Below, piece after piece: positions 25,883 through 33,615 of a DNA stretch of 64,000 nt (its first letter is position 1; each line of letters begins with the position of its first letter). This DNA comes from Rhodanobacter sp. C06 (GTDB taxonomy: Bacteria > Pseudomonadota > Gammaproteobacteria > Xanthomonadales > Rhodanobacteraceae), in contig NZ_MUNP01000050.1 of assembly GCF_002001105.1 (NCBI RefSeq), forward strand, positions 43,588 to 107,587, read 5' to 3'. The position numbers and the translations under genes are program-made. The notes below the pieces were generated by a model that was not told the DNA's origin, ran no database searches, and was given only the letters and a program-made list of their open reading frames with translations.

Positions 25883-27685
25883 ATGCGCTTCCGTCGCTCC
25901 TGGCTTCCGGTTCTGCTGTTGGCGTCGCTCACGGCCACCGCCGCCGACGCGCCGATCAAGGGCTTTCCGCCCGCGCTGATGCCCGCCGACCTGGTGCTGC
26001 GCGACGCCAGCATCGCCACGCTCGATCCGTTGCAGCCGCACGCGCAGGCGCTGGCGGTGAAGGACGGCAAGATCGCCGCGCTGGGCAGCGACGAAGCCAT
26101 CGCGCACTACATCGGTCCGCACACCAAGGTGCTGGACCTGCATGGCGCCTTCGTCACGCCCGGTTTCATCGAGGGCCACGGCCACCTGATGGACACCGGC
26201 GATTCGCTGATGCAGCTCAACGTGGGCATGGCGCCGAACTGGGACGCCATCGTGGCGATGGTCAAGGCCGCGGTGGCCAAGGCCAAGCCGGGCGAGTGGA
26301 TCGTCGGCCAGGGCTGGCAGCAGAGCAAATGGAACAAGGTGCCGCAGCCCAACATCGACGGCCTGCCGCTGCCGGCCAGCCTCGACGCGGTGTCGCCGAA
26401 CAACCCTGTACTGCTCGCCCACACCAGCGGCCACGCGATCTACGCGAACGCCGCAGCGCTGAAGCTCGCCGGCATAGTCCGCGACACGCCCGATCCCGTC
26501 GGCGGCAGCATCGTGCGTGATGCGCAGGGCAACGCCATCGGCGCGCTGCGCGACACCGCCGGCGACCCGGTGTACGCCGCCTACAACCGCTACCTCGCCA
26601 GCCTGCCGCCGCAGGAACTGGCCGCGCGCAGGGAGCAGTCGCTGAAGCTCGCGATGCAGAACGAGGTGAGCAAGGGCATCACCGGCTTCGTCGACATGGG
26701 CCAGGACTTCCAGACGATCGACTGGCTCAAGCAGCAGGCGGCCAAGGGCTTCCCACTGCGCCTGTACGTCAACGTCGGCGTGCTGGACGTCGCCAGCCTC
26801 GACAAGAACCTCGCCAGGTACCGCACGATCGGCTACGCCGACGATCACTTCACCGTGCGCGGCGTGGGCGAGGACGTTTCCGACGGCGCGCTGGGCACGC
26901 ACAGCGCATGGTTCCTCAAGCCATACAACGATGCGCCGGGCGTCACCGGCAAGAACGTCACGCCGATGGCCACGCTGGCGCAGATCGCGCGCATCGCCGC
27001 GCGCGACGGTTTCCAGGTGTCGATCCACGCGATCGGCGACCGCGCGAACCGCGAAGTGCTGGACATGTACCAGCAGATCTTCGACGAGGACCCGGCCGCC
27101 CACGCGCTGCGCTGGCGCATCGAGCACGCGCAGCACCTGGCGCCATCCGACATCCCGCGCTTCGCGCAGATGGGCGTGATCGCCTCGATGCAGTCCATCC
27201 ATGCCTGCTCCGACGCACCCTACGTGGTGCCCCACCTCGGCGAGCAGCGTGCGAAGGAAGGCGCCTACGTGTGGCACACACTGATCGAAAGCGGCGCGAT
27301 GGTGCTGGACGGCAGCGACACGCCGGTGGAAGACACCAACCCCATCGCCGGCTTCTACTGCGCGGTGACCCGCGACAACGGCCGCGGCCAGCGCTTCTTC
27401 CCCGCCCAGGACAAGACGCGGATGCAGGCGCTGCGCTCCTACACCTGGAACAACGCCTACGCGCTGTTCGAGGATCATCAACTCGGCTCGCTCAGCCCCG
27501 GCAAGCTCGCCGACCTGGTGGTGTTCTCCGGCAACCTGCTGACCATCCCCGACGACCAGATCCTGCGCACGCGGGTGCTGTACACCGTGGTGGGTGGCAA
27601 GGTGGTGTATCAGCGGAAGGGAGCGGAGGCGTGGCGTAGTGGGCAGCTGTTCAAGGCCATGCCAGAGTTTGATCATGTGAATTGA
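25883..27685 (+). CDS. Exported amidohydrolase (YtcJ-like)
   Basis: A 600-residue amidohydrolase with a signal peptide (residues 1-20). The metal site motif is FVTPGFIEGHGHLMDTGDS; later ligands lie in QVSIHAIGDRANREVLD and RIEHAQHL, and an aspartate in VLDGSDTPVEDTNP. The N- and C-terminal beta domains (ALAVKDGKIAALGSDEA, GKLADLVVFSGN) complete the fold. YtcJ-type enzymes hydrolyse amides or carbamates; the substrate is unknown. The export signal implies a periplasmic substrate. It stands alone with a weak GGGGAA ribosome site. Confidence 0.85.
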   Translation: MRFRRSWLPVLLLASLTATAADAPIKGFPPALMPADLVLRDASIATLDPLQPHAQALAVKDGKIAALGSDEAIAHYIGPHTKVLDLHGAFVTPGFIEGHGHLMDTGDSLMQLNVGMAPNWDAIVAMVKAAVAKAKPGEWIVGQGWQQSKWNKVPQPNIDGLPLPASLDAVSPNNPVLLAHTSGHAIYANAAALKLAGIVRDTPDPVGGSIVRDAQGNAIGALRDTAGDPVYAAYNRYLASLPPQELAARREQSLKLAMQNEVSKGITGFVDMGQDFQTIDWLKQQAAKGFPLRLYVNVGVLDVASLDKNLARYRTIGYADDHFTVRGVGEDVSDGALGTHSAWFLKPYNDAPGVTGKNVTPMATLAQIARIAARDGFQVSIHAIGDRANREVLDMYQQIFDEDPAAHALRWRIEHAQHLAPSDIPRFAQMGVIASMQSIHACSDAPYVVPHLGEQRAKEGAYVWHTLIESGAMVLDGSDTPVEDTNPIAGFYCAVTRDNGRGQRFFPAQDKTRMQALRSYTWNNAYALFEDHQLGSLSPGKLADLVVFSGNLLTIPDDQILRTRVLYTVVGGKVVYQRKGAEAWRSGQLFKAMPEFDHVN

Positions 27686-27760
27686 GGGGCGGGATGATGG
27701 TTGGCTCAAGGGATTGAGCTTGGCATCTCTTCCCGTTTCCGGCAGGCGGCAGGCCAGCAT

Positions 27761-27807
27761 GTTGGGGCATTTGCCAACAGGTTTCGCATGTTGGTATTCT
27801 CGCCAAC
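27761..27807 (+). promoter_or_regulatory. Twin operators and promoter of the TumE-type module
   Basis: Two copies of GTTGG-N8-CCAAC lie at 27761-27778 and 27790-27807, 29 bases apart. A promoter TTGCCA (27771-27776), 18 bases, TATTCT (27795-27800) fits between and within them. The predicted start is at or next to the ATG at 27808 and no ribosome site is visible, so the mRNA may be leaderless and repressed by the antitoxin. Confidence 0.6.
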
Positions 27808-28095
27808 ATGAAGGCCGAGTTGCTGCTGCGCGAACGCCACGCATTGACGACCACGGCCTTCGTGGAGTTGGTGGTATGGCGTCTGCCGCAGCCTGCTCCC
27901 GGCAGTGCGCACGACTTCAAGTATCGCTTGGCGCTGGTAGCTGACGGCGCCTGCGTGCTGCGCTACGACAACGAGAGCGGCAAGGGCGACCACAAGCACG
28001 TCGACGGTCGCGAGACGGCTTATCGTTTCCGTGGCCTGGCGGCGCTACAAGACGACTTCTGGGCGGACGTGGAAGCATGGGAGGCCAAAGCATGA
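27808..28095 (+). CDS. tumE: TumE family toxin (toxin-antitoxin)
   Basis: A 95-residue protein matching the TumE toxin family: MKAELLLRERHALTTTAFVEL, then FKYRLALVADGACVLRYDNESGKGDHKH and a C-terminal DDFWADVEAWE. The charged GKGDHKH segment is the most conserved part and may be the active site. The stop overlaps the antitoxin ATG (28092-28095). Family members inhibit growth when expressed without the partner; the target is not known here. Confidence 0.8.
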   Translation: MKAELLLRERHALTTTAFVELVVWRLPQPAPGSAHDFKYRLALVADGACVLRYDNESGKGDHKHVDGRETAYRFRGLAALQDDFWADVEAWEAKA

Positions 28096-28430
28096 AAACC
28101 GTGACCCTGGGCGTTTCCTCGCGCACCGCCAGCAAGCGACGCCTCGCCGCTGCGCTGGCCGGGCAGGCGCAGGGCGAGTTCATCACCTTCGCCACGGTCG
28201 AGCTTCTATGGAAGGTGCTCACCGCCAAGCGCTGGGAAATCCTGCGCGCCATGACCGGGCAGGGCGAGCTGTCTATCCGCGAGGTGGCGCGCCGCGTGGA
28301 ACGCGACGTGAAGAGCGTGCATGGTGATGTCACTGCCTTGATCGATGCTGGCGTGTTGGAACGCACGGTGCAAGGCGTATGCTTTCCGTATGACGCAGTG
28401 CATGTGGACTTCACGTTGAAGGCGGCTTGA
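28092..28430 (+). CDS. HTH antitoxin/DNA-binding partner of TumE
   Basis: A 112-residue winged-helix protein. The helix-turn-helix is LSIREVARRVERDVKSVHGDVTALIDAGVLERT, as in the MarR-like HVO_A0114 DNA-binding family that pairs with TumE. It probably neutralises the toxin and represses the operon through the twin GTTGG-N8-CCAAC operators. It is translationally coupled to the toxin by ATGA, with toxin first and antitoxin second. Confidence 0.8.
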   Translation: MKTVTLGVSSRTASKRRLAAALAGQAQGEFITFATVELLWKVLTAKRWEILRAMTGQGELSIREVARRVERDVKSVHGDVTALIDAGVLERTVQGVCFPYDAVHVDFTLKAA

Positions 28431-28525
28431 TGTGCAGCAGACCGACTATTGAACGGTTGGCTGTTGCCAAGAGATTCGCCTCGCCCCAACGCTTCCACTA
28501 CATCAACTAATGGGAGGGCAATGTT

Positions 28526-28882
28526 ATGTACACGTGGGCTCGAATCACATTGGCAGCAGGAATTGCCCTCCTGGCCAGCTGCGCCACGTCTTCCAAGTTG
28601 ACTCCAGAGCAGCGGGCCGCGGTCATCCATCAGCGGGCCGCAAATCGCGACAAGGCGATGAGTCAGTGGACGGGTCGCGACATTAGCGAGTTGATTGTGC
28701 AGCGGGGGCAGCCTCTCAAGCTGGAGACGCTGCCCAATGGCAAACAAGTCTACACTTGGGATGGCGGTCTGCACGCCATAGACTTTCGCACCGGTCTAGA
28801 TATGGGCGCTACCTGCCTAGAACGTTTTGTCGTAGATCCAGCAACGCAACGCATCGTAGGTCACGCTACGCCCGATTGTTGA
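28526..28882 (+). CDS. Small lipoprotein of unknown function
   Basis: A 118-residue lipoprotein with a clean signal and lipobox (GIALLASCATSS). The mature part contains VIHQRAANRDKAMSQWTGRDISELIVQRGQP and ends with a cysteine pair (TCLERF, TPDC) that may form a disulphide. A GGGAGG ribosome site lies upstream. I do not recognise the family. The resemblance of WTGRDISELIVQRG to small SmpA/OmlA-like outer-membrane lipoproteins is only suggestive. Confidence 0.65.
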   Translation: MYTWARITLAAGIALLASCATSSKLTPEQRAAVIHQRAANRDKAMSQWTGRDISELIVQRGQPLKLETLPNGKQVYTWDGGLHAIDFRTGLDMGATCLERFVVDPATQRIVGHATPDC

Positions 28883-29270
28883 TCCAGGCGCGAAACGTGT
28901 CGGGGACAAGGGGATCAGGAGTTGTCACTGACACCTTTTCCTCGAGTTGATCTTCCTCACGCAGGTATTTGTAGCGGGCCAAGGTCATATTTGTCATCGC
29001 GATTCGCTCTGAATCGCCGAGAGTTTTGGGTGCGAGTGCGCTTGATTAGTTTAATTTCTCAATATCTGAGGAAAGCGACGCTACTTTTCGATTATTGGGG
29101 GCAAGTAAATCACGGTAGGCGAGTAAAAGCCTGGCGTCTCAGCACTGCCCGCATCGCGGCCAGAAAGGTTGGCTATAGAAGTAGTCGCTGTCGCCGGAGC
29201 TTCCGCCCGATCGATGCCTACATTCACATCCTGACTAATCTCCTGTGCGGCCCGTACGACTCGGATGGCC
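28883..29270. other. Gene-free stretch of lower GC
   Basis: No supported gene lies here. The base composition is clearly lower in GC than its surroundings. An open frame of 128 codons exists on the plus strand (28922-29308) but has no recognisable fold, no ribosome site and runs into the opposite-strand gene. The left copy of an inverted repeat (28922-28939) starts the stretch. Confidence 0.5.
28922..28939 (-). repeat. Left copy of an imperfect inverted repeat
   Basis: Eighteen bases that match, with two mismatches, the reverse complement of 29788-29805. The pair frames the lower-GC segment that contains the zinc-ribbon gene. Confidence 0.45.
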
Positions 29271-29711
29271 TCATCCCTGTTGGGTCGCACGCTCAATGGC
29301 CGGGATGACAAACAAAATGAATATGGCAATTACCCAAAGGATCAAGGCGATTCTTCGCGGGGATCGTGCACCAAAGAGTCCCGCGATGACAGCGACTCCA
29401 GCACCAATGACCAATCCACTTGACGCGTATCCAAGCACGCCGCCAATGGTCGCCGGATGTGCCGTACCTAACCAAAGCGTAAGCGCGACACTGACAAGTT
29501 CTAAGACAATCACCCAGCCAAAGAACGGTCTCCACGGCGTATCTGGGCTGACCTTCGTGGCGTCCCTAGCTGGTGTAATCGGGGTGGCCGCGGGCGGCTT
29601 CTGCAACGGTGGTGGCAAAGGCGGCTGGTTTGCAGGTAAGCGAGTGCCGCATTGTGCGCAAAAGGTGGCGGAGTCGGCGACGAACGCTCCACAGTGACTA
29701 CAAGAAGCCAT
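29271..29711 (-). CDS. Zinc-ribbon membrane protein
   Basis: A 146-residue protein. The first 25 residues form a zinc ribbon with two C-x2-C pairs (CSHCGAFVADSATFCAQCG). A Pro-rich linker follows, then two or three hydrophobic helices (FFGWVIVLELVSVALTLWLG, GLVIGAGVAVIAGLFG, ALILWVIAIFILFVIPAI). Such proteins are widespread and mostly uncharacterised. It lies in the lower-GC segment framed by inverted repeats and stands apart from its neighbours in codon usage, suggesting acquisition. No operon partner. Confidence 0.7.
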   Translation of the reverse strand: MASCSHCGAFVADSATFCAQCGTRLPANQPPLPPPLQKPPAATPITPARDATKVSPDTPWRPFFGWVIVLELVSVALTLWLGTAHPATIGGVLGYASSGLVIGAGVAVIAGLFGARSPRRIALILWVIAIFILFVIPAIERATQQG

Positions 29712-29787
29712 GCGATCTCCCTTGCCGCTGACCAGTATCGTGAGATCTTACAGAAAAGCGCGCAAAAAGGTGTCTGCGCAAAAAAGA

Positions 29788-29805
29788 AAAAGGGGTCAGG
29801 GACAA
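29788..29805 (+). repeat. Right copy of an imperfect inverted repeat
   Basis: AAAAGGGGTCAGGGACAA, the partner of 28922-28939. A shorter related stretch (AAAAAGGTGTC) lies about 25 bases before it. Similar motifs flank REP-associated transposase regions in related genomes; no transposase is present here. Confidence 0.45.
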
Positions 29806-29835
29806 ATAAAGTCCCGCCAAGCCGGAGCACTCTGT

Positions 29836-30492
29836 TCAATAGTCCCGCACGTCCAGCATCATGAATCCGTGCGCGCTGTAACTGCCCTCATGCGACCATG
29901 CCAACGCAGCCAGCGCCTCGCTCCCCGCCGCCCACGGCTCGTTGTCGAGCAGGACTTCGCAGCACGCTTCACCATCGGCTGTCCGGCGATATACCAGCCG
30001 CAGCCAGTGCAGCTCGGGAGTCAAGGCTTCGCGCTGCAGCACGGACTCGATCGCTGCCGGCACCTGTTCCAGCACCTCCAGGTCGGTGTTGTCCGCGCCG
30101 TGCAGCGTGAAGGAGCCGGCGAACACGTCCCAAGTGCGTACGCCGATCTCCCATGCCGTGATGGTCAGCTTGCGGTCGTCGGTGACGTACCAGCAGGCGG
30201 CGAGCAGCGGATGGAGCGCGCTGTGCTCGAACGCGCGCAGGGCGGCCATGCAGCCGTCCGCGCCGTCGCCGTGGCCGGCGAAGCTTTCCTCGATGCAGCG
30301 TTCCTCGCTCAGCACCACGTCGATGTCGAGGTGGCCCGGCGCGCCGGCCGCGCCTTCGTGCCACTGGGCGCGCACGGTCGGGAAGTCGCCGTCGGTGGTC
30401 AGCCAGCCATCCTCGTCGGCATCGAGCTGCACGTCGCGCCGCTCGAAGAGTCGCAACAGGTATTTCTGCAGTGCCGTGCTATCCATCGTCAT
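29836..30492 (-). CDS. DUF6348-like protein
   Basis: A 218-residue soluble protein resembling the DUF6348 family: KYLLRLFERRDVQLDADEDGWLTTDGDFPTVRAQW near the start, then VVLSEERCIEESFAGHGDGADGC. No catalytic motif or membrane segment is visible and the function is unknown. The ATG overlaps the stop of the metallopeptidase gene (30489-30492), so the two are coupled. The C-terminus (AHGFMMLDVRDY) appears complete. Confidence 0.65.
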   Translation of the reverse strand: MTMDSTALQKYLLRLFERRDVQLDADEDGWLTTDGDFPTVRAQWHEGAAGAPGHLDIDVVLSEERCIEESFAGHGDGADGCMAALRAFEHSALHPLLAACWYVTDDRKLTITAWEIGVRTWDVFAGSFTLHGADNTDLEVLEQVPAAIESVLQREALTPELHWLRLVYRRTADGEACCEVLLDNEPWAAGSEALAALAWSHEGSYSAHGFMMLDVRDY

Positions 30493-31007
30493 TCCTGCGG
30501 GTCGGTGGTGTGGGTCGCAGGCAACTCGCGCCAGGTCAGGTACAGGCGCAGGTCGAATTCCCGCTGGTGGTAGTCCGGCAGCATGTACTCGCACAACTGG
30601 TAGAACGCCTTGTTGTGCTCGCTTTCCTTGAGGTGCGCCAGCTCGTGCACCACGATCATCTGCAGGAACTCCGGTGCGGTGGCCTTGAACAGGCTGGCCA
30701 CGCGGATCTCCTTTTTCGCCTTGAGCCGGCCGCCCTGCACGCGCGAGATCGCGGTGTGCAGGCCAAGCGCCCGCTGCACCACGTCGAGCTTGCTGTCGTA
30801 CAGCACCTTGTCGATGCCCGGCGCAGTCTTCAGGTGCTGCTGTTTCAGCGCGGCCACGTAGGCGTACAGTGCCTTGTCGCTCTGCACGTCGTGGCGATCC
30901 GGGTAGCGCGTGGCCAGATGTTCGCCGAGGCGCTGCTGCGCGATCAGCTGGCGCACCTTGTCCTGCACGGTGGGCGAGTACGCCTGGAGATATTTCAGCG
31001 GGGCCAT
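30489..31007 (-). CDS. YgjP-like zinc metallopeptidase
   Basis: A 172-residue protein of the YgjP/DUF45 family. The HExxH zinc motif is in MIVVHELAHLKESEHNKAFY, where a third histidine follows at the usual spacing. A basic region precedes it (LKAKKEIRVASLFKATAPEFLQ). These are predicted cytosolic metalloproteases. The start at MAPLKYLQAY is chosen because the upstream frame overlaps the antitoxin gene. It lies 41 bases after higA, on the same strand. Confidence 0.75.
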   Translation of the reverse strand: MAPLKYLQAYSPTVQDKVRQLIAQQRLGEHLATRYPDRHDVQSDKALYAYVAALKQQHLKTAPGIDKVLYDSKLDVVQRALGLHTAISRVQGGRLKAKKEIRVASLFKATAPEFLQMIVVHELAHLKESEHNKAFYQLCEYMLPDYHQREFDLRLYLTWRELPATHTTDPQE

Positions 31008-31048
31008 CGGCGCATTCTCGCATTGCGCCGGGGCGCAGGTCTGGCGGT

Positions 31049-31348
31049 TCAGGCGGCGCGTGGCTGGATGTGCGCCAGCTCGCCGGCCAGCGCAATGCGC
31101 GCGCATTCGAGCTCATAGTTTTTTTGCAGGTTCAGCCAGCTTTGCGCATCGGTTCCGAAGTACGCGGCCAGCCGCAAGGCCGTGTCGGCGGTAATGCCGC
31201 GTCGTTCATTGGCGATCTCGTTCACGCGGGCGGCAGTGACGCCAATGGCGTTCGCCAAGGCGTTGGCCGACAGCCCGAACGGCTTCATGAACTCCTCGCG
31301 CAGGATTTCGCCAGGATGCACCGGGGGAAGAGTTTTTTTGTGGGTCAT
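31049..31348 (-). CDS. higA: HigA family antitoxin
   Basis: A 99-residue XRE-type antitoxin. The opening LPPVHPGEILREEFMKPFGLSANALANAIGVTAARVNEIANERRGITADTALRLAAYFG covers the whole helix-turn-helix and is typical of HigA/VapI. It should bind the HigB toxin and repress the operon at the palindrome 31697-31722. The gene appears intact although the partner toxin frame is broken. Confidence 0.85.
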   Translation of the reverse strand: MTHKKTLPPVHPGEILREEFMKPFGLSANALANAIGVTAARVNEIANERRGITADTALRLAAYFGTDAQSWLNLQKNYELECARIALAGELAHIQPRAA

Positions 31349-31384
31349 GTTTTTTCCTGCCTCAGGTCGCTACACACGCAATGC

Positions 31385-31692
31385 CTAGTGGTAGTCGCAT
31401 ATCTCGACGTTGTGGATGCCACCATCCTTCCAGGCAAAGCAGATACGGAACTGATCGTTGATGCGGATGCTGTGCTGTCCGCTGCGATTGCCTTTCAGGG
31501 CTTCCAGCCGGTTGCCTGGTGGCACGCGCAGGAAGTCCAGCGTGGCCGCGGCATCAAGCTGCGCCAGCTTGCGGCGGGCGACGGTCTCGATACCCGACCA
31601 GCGCCTCACGTAGTCTCGATACCCGACCAGCGCCTCACGTACTCGCCGCGCGCGAGGGCTGCCGTGTCCTTGTCGGCGAACGTCCGTATCAC
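31385..31692 (-). pseudogene. higB: HigB toxin disrupted by a 29-bp tandem duplication
   Basis: From the GTG at 31692 the frame encodes a HigB N-terminus (IRTFADKDTAALARGEYVRR), then meets a TGA in the second copy of a 29-bp repeat. Removing one copy restores an unbroken frame of 92 residues through RRWSGIETVARRKLAQL to NVEICDYH, the normal HigB length. The downstream part (from GTG 31609) could still give a 74-residue fragment without the N-terminal helix. The RelE-fold core (RLEALKGNRSGQHSIRINDQFRICF) is intact. Confidence 0.8.
31584..31641. repeat. Two perfect tandem copies of a 29-bp unit
   Basis: Copies at 31584-31612 and 31613-31641 are identical and contiguous. The length (29) shifts the reading frame of higB. 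Such a duplication can be lost by slippage or recombination, which would restore the toxin. Confidence 0.9.
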
Positions 31693-31696
31693 GGTG

Positions 31697-31722
31697 CTTA
31701 TCGTATGCCGATAAACGATAAG
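31697..31722. promoter_or_regulatory. Probable HigA operator
   Basis: A palindrome CTTATCG-N12-CGATAAG lies five bases upstream of the higB GTG start. Its position and symmetry fit an antitoxin operator. Confidence 0.55.
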
Positions 31723-31785
31723 CGGCAAGCCGGCGCGATGGCAGGCGCGGAGCGAACCGAATTCACTCCGCGCGACCTTGCCACG

Positions 31786-33357
31786 TCACCGATAGTTGAG
31801 ATCCGGCGACGCCAGCAGAAAGGTGTTCCACTCCTGCTGCGACTGCGCCTTGGCCAGCGCACTGCGCGTGGGCGCGGAGAGGTGCGGTTCGATCGCGTCG
31901 TAGTACAGCCGCGTGGTGAGCATGGGAAAGCCGGCTTCGCGGGTCTTGCTGCCGGGCGGGGTGAACAGCTGGGTGTTGCCGTTGCCGATCGCGGCGGCGA
32001 TGTCGAAGCGTTTGGAGAGTTGCCCGGAGCCGGTCCAGCTCGCGCCGTCCAGCGGCCAGCCGTCGGGGGTGATGCGGCCGTACAGCGGTTCGCCCAGTTG
32101 ATCCAGCCAGTAGACCAGGGGCAGGGCATTGGCGATGGGCTTGCCGTCGTAGGCGAGGCGCACCGACGACACCACGAAGCGGGTGGGGTCCATGAACTGG
32201 CGGCCGCTGGTCAGCAGCTCGGGCGAGTCGAACATGGTGCGCAGCACGGCGGCGATGTCGCCGTCGGTCTGGCGGAAGGTCGCCGTCATGCGCGCCACCA
32301 GCGCGGGCGGCGGGTTGTCGGCCACGAAGTATTGCGCCAGTTCGTGCGAGATGAATTGCGCGCAGGCCGGCTGGCTGACGATGAGGTTTACCGCCTGCTT
32401 CACCTCGTCGTAGCCGCGACCCTTGATGCGCTGGCCGAGGAAAATCTTGTCGCGGAAGTCGTGCCGGTAGGGGTTGAACTCGAACAGGCCGTGGCGCACC
32501 ACCAGCGGCGCCGCCTTGGCGTTGAAGCGTTGCGGCTTGCCGGCGATGGGCGCGATGCCCGCGCCGGTGAGGATCAGCGCCAGCTGCTGCACGTCCTGCT
32601 GGGTGTAGCCCGAGCCCACGCCCAGCGTGTGCAGCTCCATCAGCTCGCGTGCGTAGTTCTCGTTGACGTGGCCCTTGGCGTTCTGCGCGTTGTCAAGGTA
32701 TTCCAGCATCGCCGGGCTTTCCAGCGTGGCCATCACCAGGTCGCGGAACTTGCCCAGCGCGTGCGGGCGGATCACATGCTGTTCGTAGTCGGCCAGCTCC
32801 CAGCGGATGCGGCCCTTGGGCGCGAACACGCTGAAGTGGTTGAGCCAGAACCACACCAGCTGTTCCTTGAGCTGGTTCGGCCCGTACACCGCCTGCAGCA
32901 GCTCGGCCTGCCGCGCCTGTTGCATCAGCTCGTAGCCGTGCTTCTGCCAGGCCTTGTTGGCGGCGTCCCGCTCCGGCCCGGCGGGCAGGGCCTTGGCCTG
33001 CTCTTGGGCGTCGTGTAACGCGGCCAGTAGTTGCGGCATCGGCGTGCGCACAGCCTCGAAGCCGTGGATCAGGCCAGTGACCGGCGGCGGCGGTGCGCCG
33101 GGTACGCGGTCGACCAACTGGGCGTCCAGCAATCCCGCGCGACCGAGCCGGCGATAGCGCGCCACATCCGCGCTGTCCACGCCGAAACCATCGCGGCGCA
33201 GCCAGGTGAGGTCGTCGCGGGTGAGGGCACTGCCCGTGGTCGCCGTGTCGGGATGCGCAGGAGCACTTGCGCAGGCGCCAAGCAACAGCATCAGCGGCGC
33301 GAGCAGGGCAACTTTCGCGAACCTTCGGATGCGAGGGCGTAAGCGTGTCAGTCGCAT
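31786..33357 (-). CDS. DUF1800 lipoprotein (paralogue 1)
   Basis: A 523-residue exported protein with a lipobox (LMLLLGACAS). The DUF1800 core is visible in TRDDLTWLRRDGFGVD, LKEQLVWFWLNHFSVFA, NENYARELMELHTLGVGSGYTQQDVQQLALILTGAG and FLGQRIKGRGYDEVKQAV. DUF1800 proteins are usually encoded beside DUF1501 proteins and have been linked to the envelope, without a proven reaction. This copy has no DUF1501 partner; the second copy at 35924-37513 does. The two are similar over their whole length. Confidence 0.85.
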   Translation of the reverse strand: MRLTRLRPRIRRFAKVALLAPLMLLLGACASAPAHPDTATTGSALTRDDLTWLRRDGFGVDSADVARYRRLGRAGLLDAQLVDRVPGAPPPPVTGLIHGFEAVRTPMPQLLAALHDAQEQAKALPAGPERDAANKAWQKHGYELMQQARQAELLQAVYGPNQLKEQLVWFWLNHFSVFAPKGRIRWELADYEQHVIRPHALGKFRDLVMATLESPAMLEYLDNAQNAKGHVNENYARELMELHTLGVGSGYTQQDVQQLALILTGAGIAPIAGKPQRFNAKAAPLVVRHGLFEFNPYRHDFRDKIFLGQRIKGRGYDEVKQAVNLIVSQPACAQFISHELAQYFVADNPPPALVARMTATFRQTDGDIAAVLRTMFDSPELLTSGRQFMDPTRFVVSSVRLAYDGKPIANALPLVYWLDQLGEPLYGRITPDGWPLDGASWTGSGQLSKRFDIAAAIGNGNTQLFTPPGSKTREAGFPMLTTRLYYDAIEPHLSAPTRSALAKAQSQQEWNTFLLASPDLNYR

Positions 33358-33615
33358 AGGCTATCGATCTCGGCAGGAGTGTGTTTGCGGCTGGCCACGG
33401 CGAACCTGATGACGAGTATCCGCGGGCAGACGAATCATGCGCAGCGGATTGCCATGCCGGCAATCCACAGGATCGAGGTGGCTGGATGGATACGTCGAGG
33501 CCCTCGAAACATCCCGGCTCGGCCAGCACTGCATGGTCATGGACTCCTGCGATGACTTGCGGGCAGCGAAGGCGAGGAGTACAAACATGCAACGGTATAT
33601 AACGAGGTATGTATC

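Noticed and set aside
28922..29308. 128-codon open frame on the plus strand
   Set aside because: No family motif, no ribosome site, unusual composition and it overlaps the opposite-strand zinc-ribbon gene; probably not coding.
31584..31641. Two adjacent 29-bp repeats as a short CRISPR array
   Set aside because: There are no spacers between the copies and the unit is part of the higB coding sequence.
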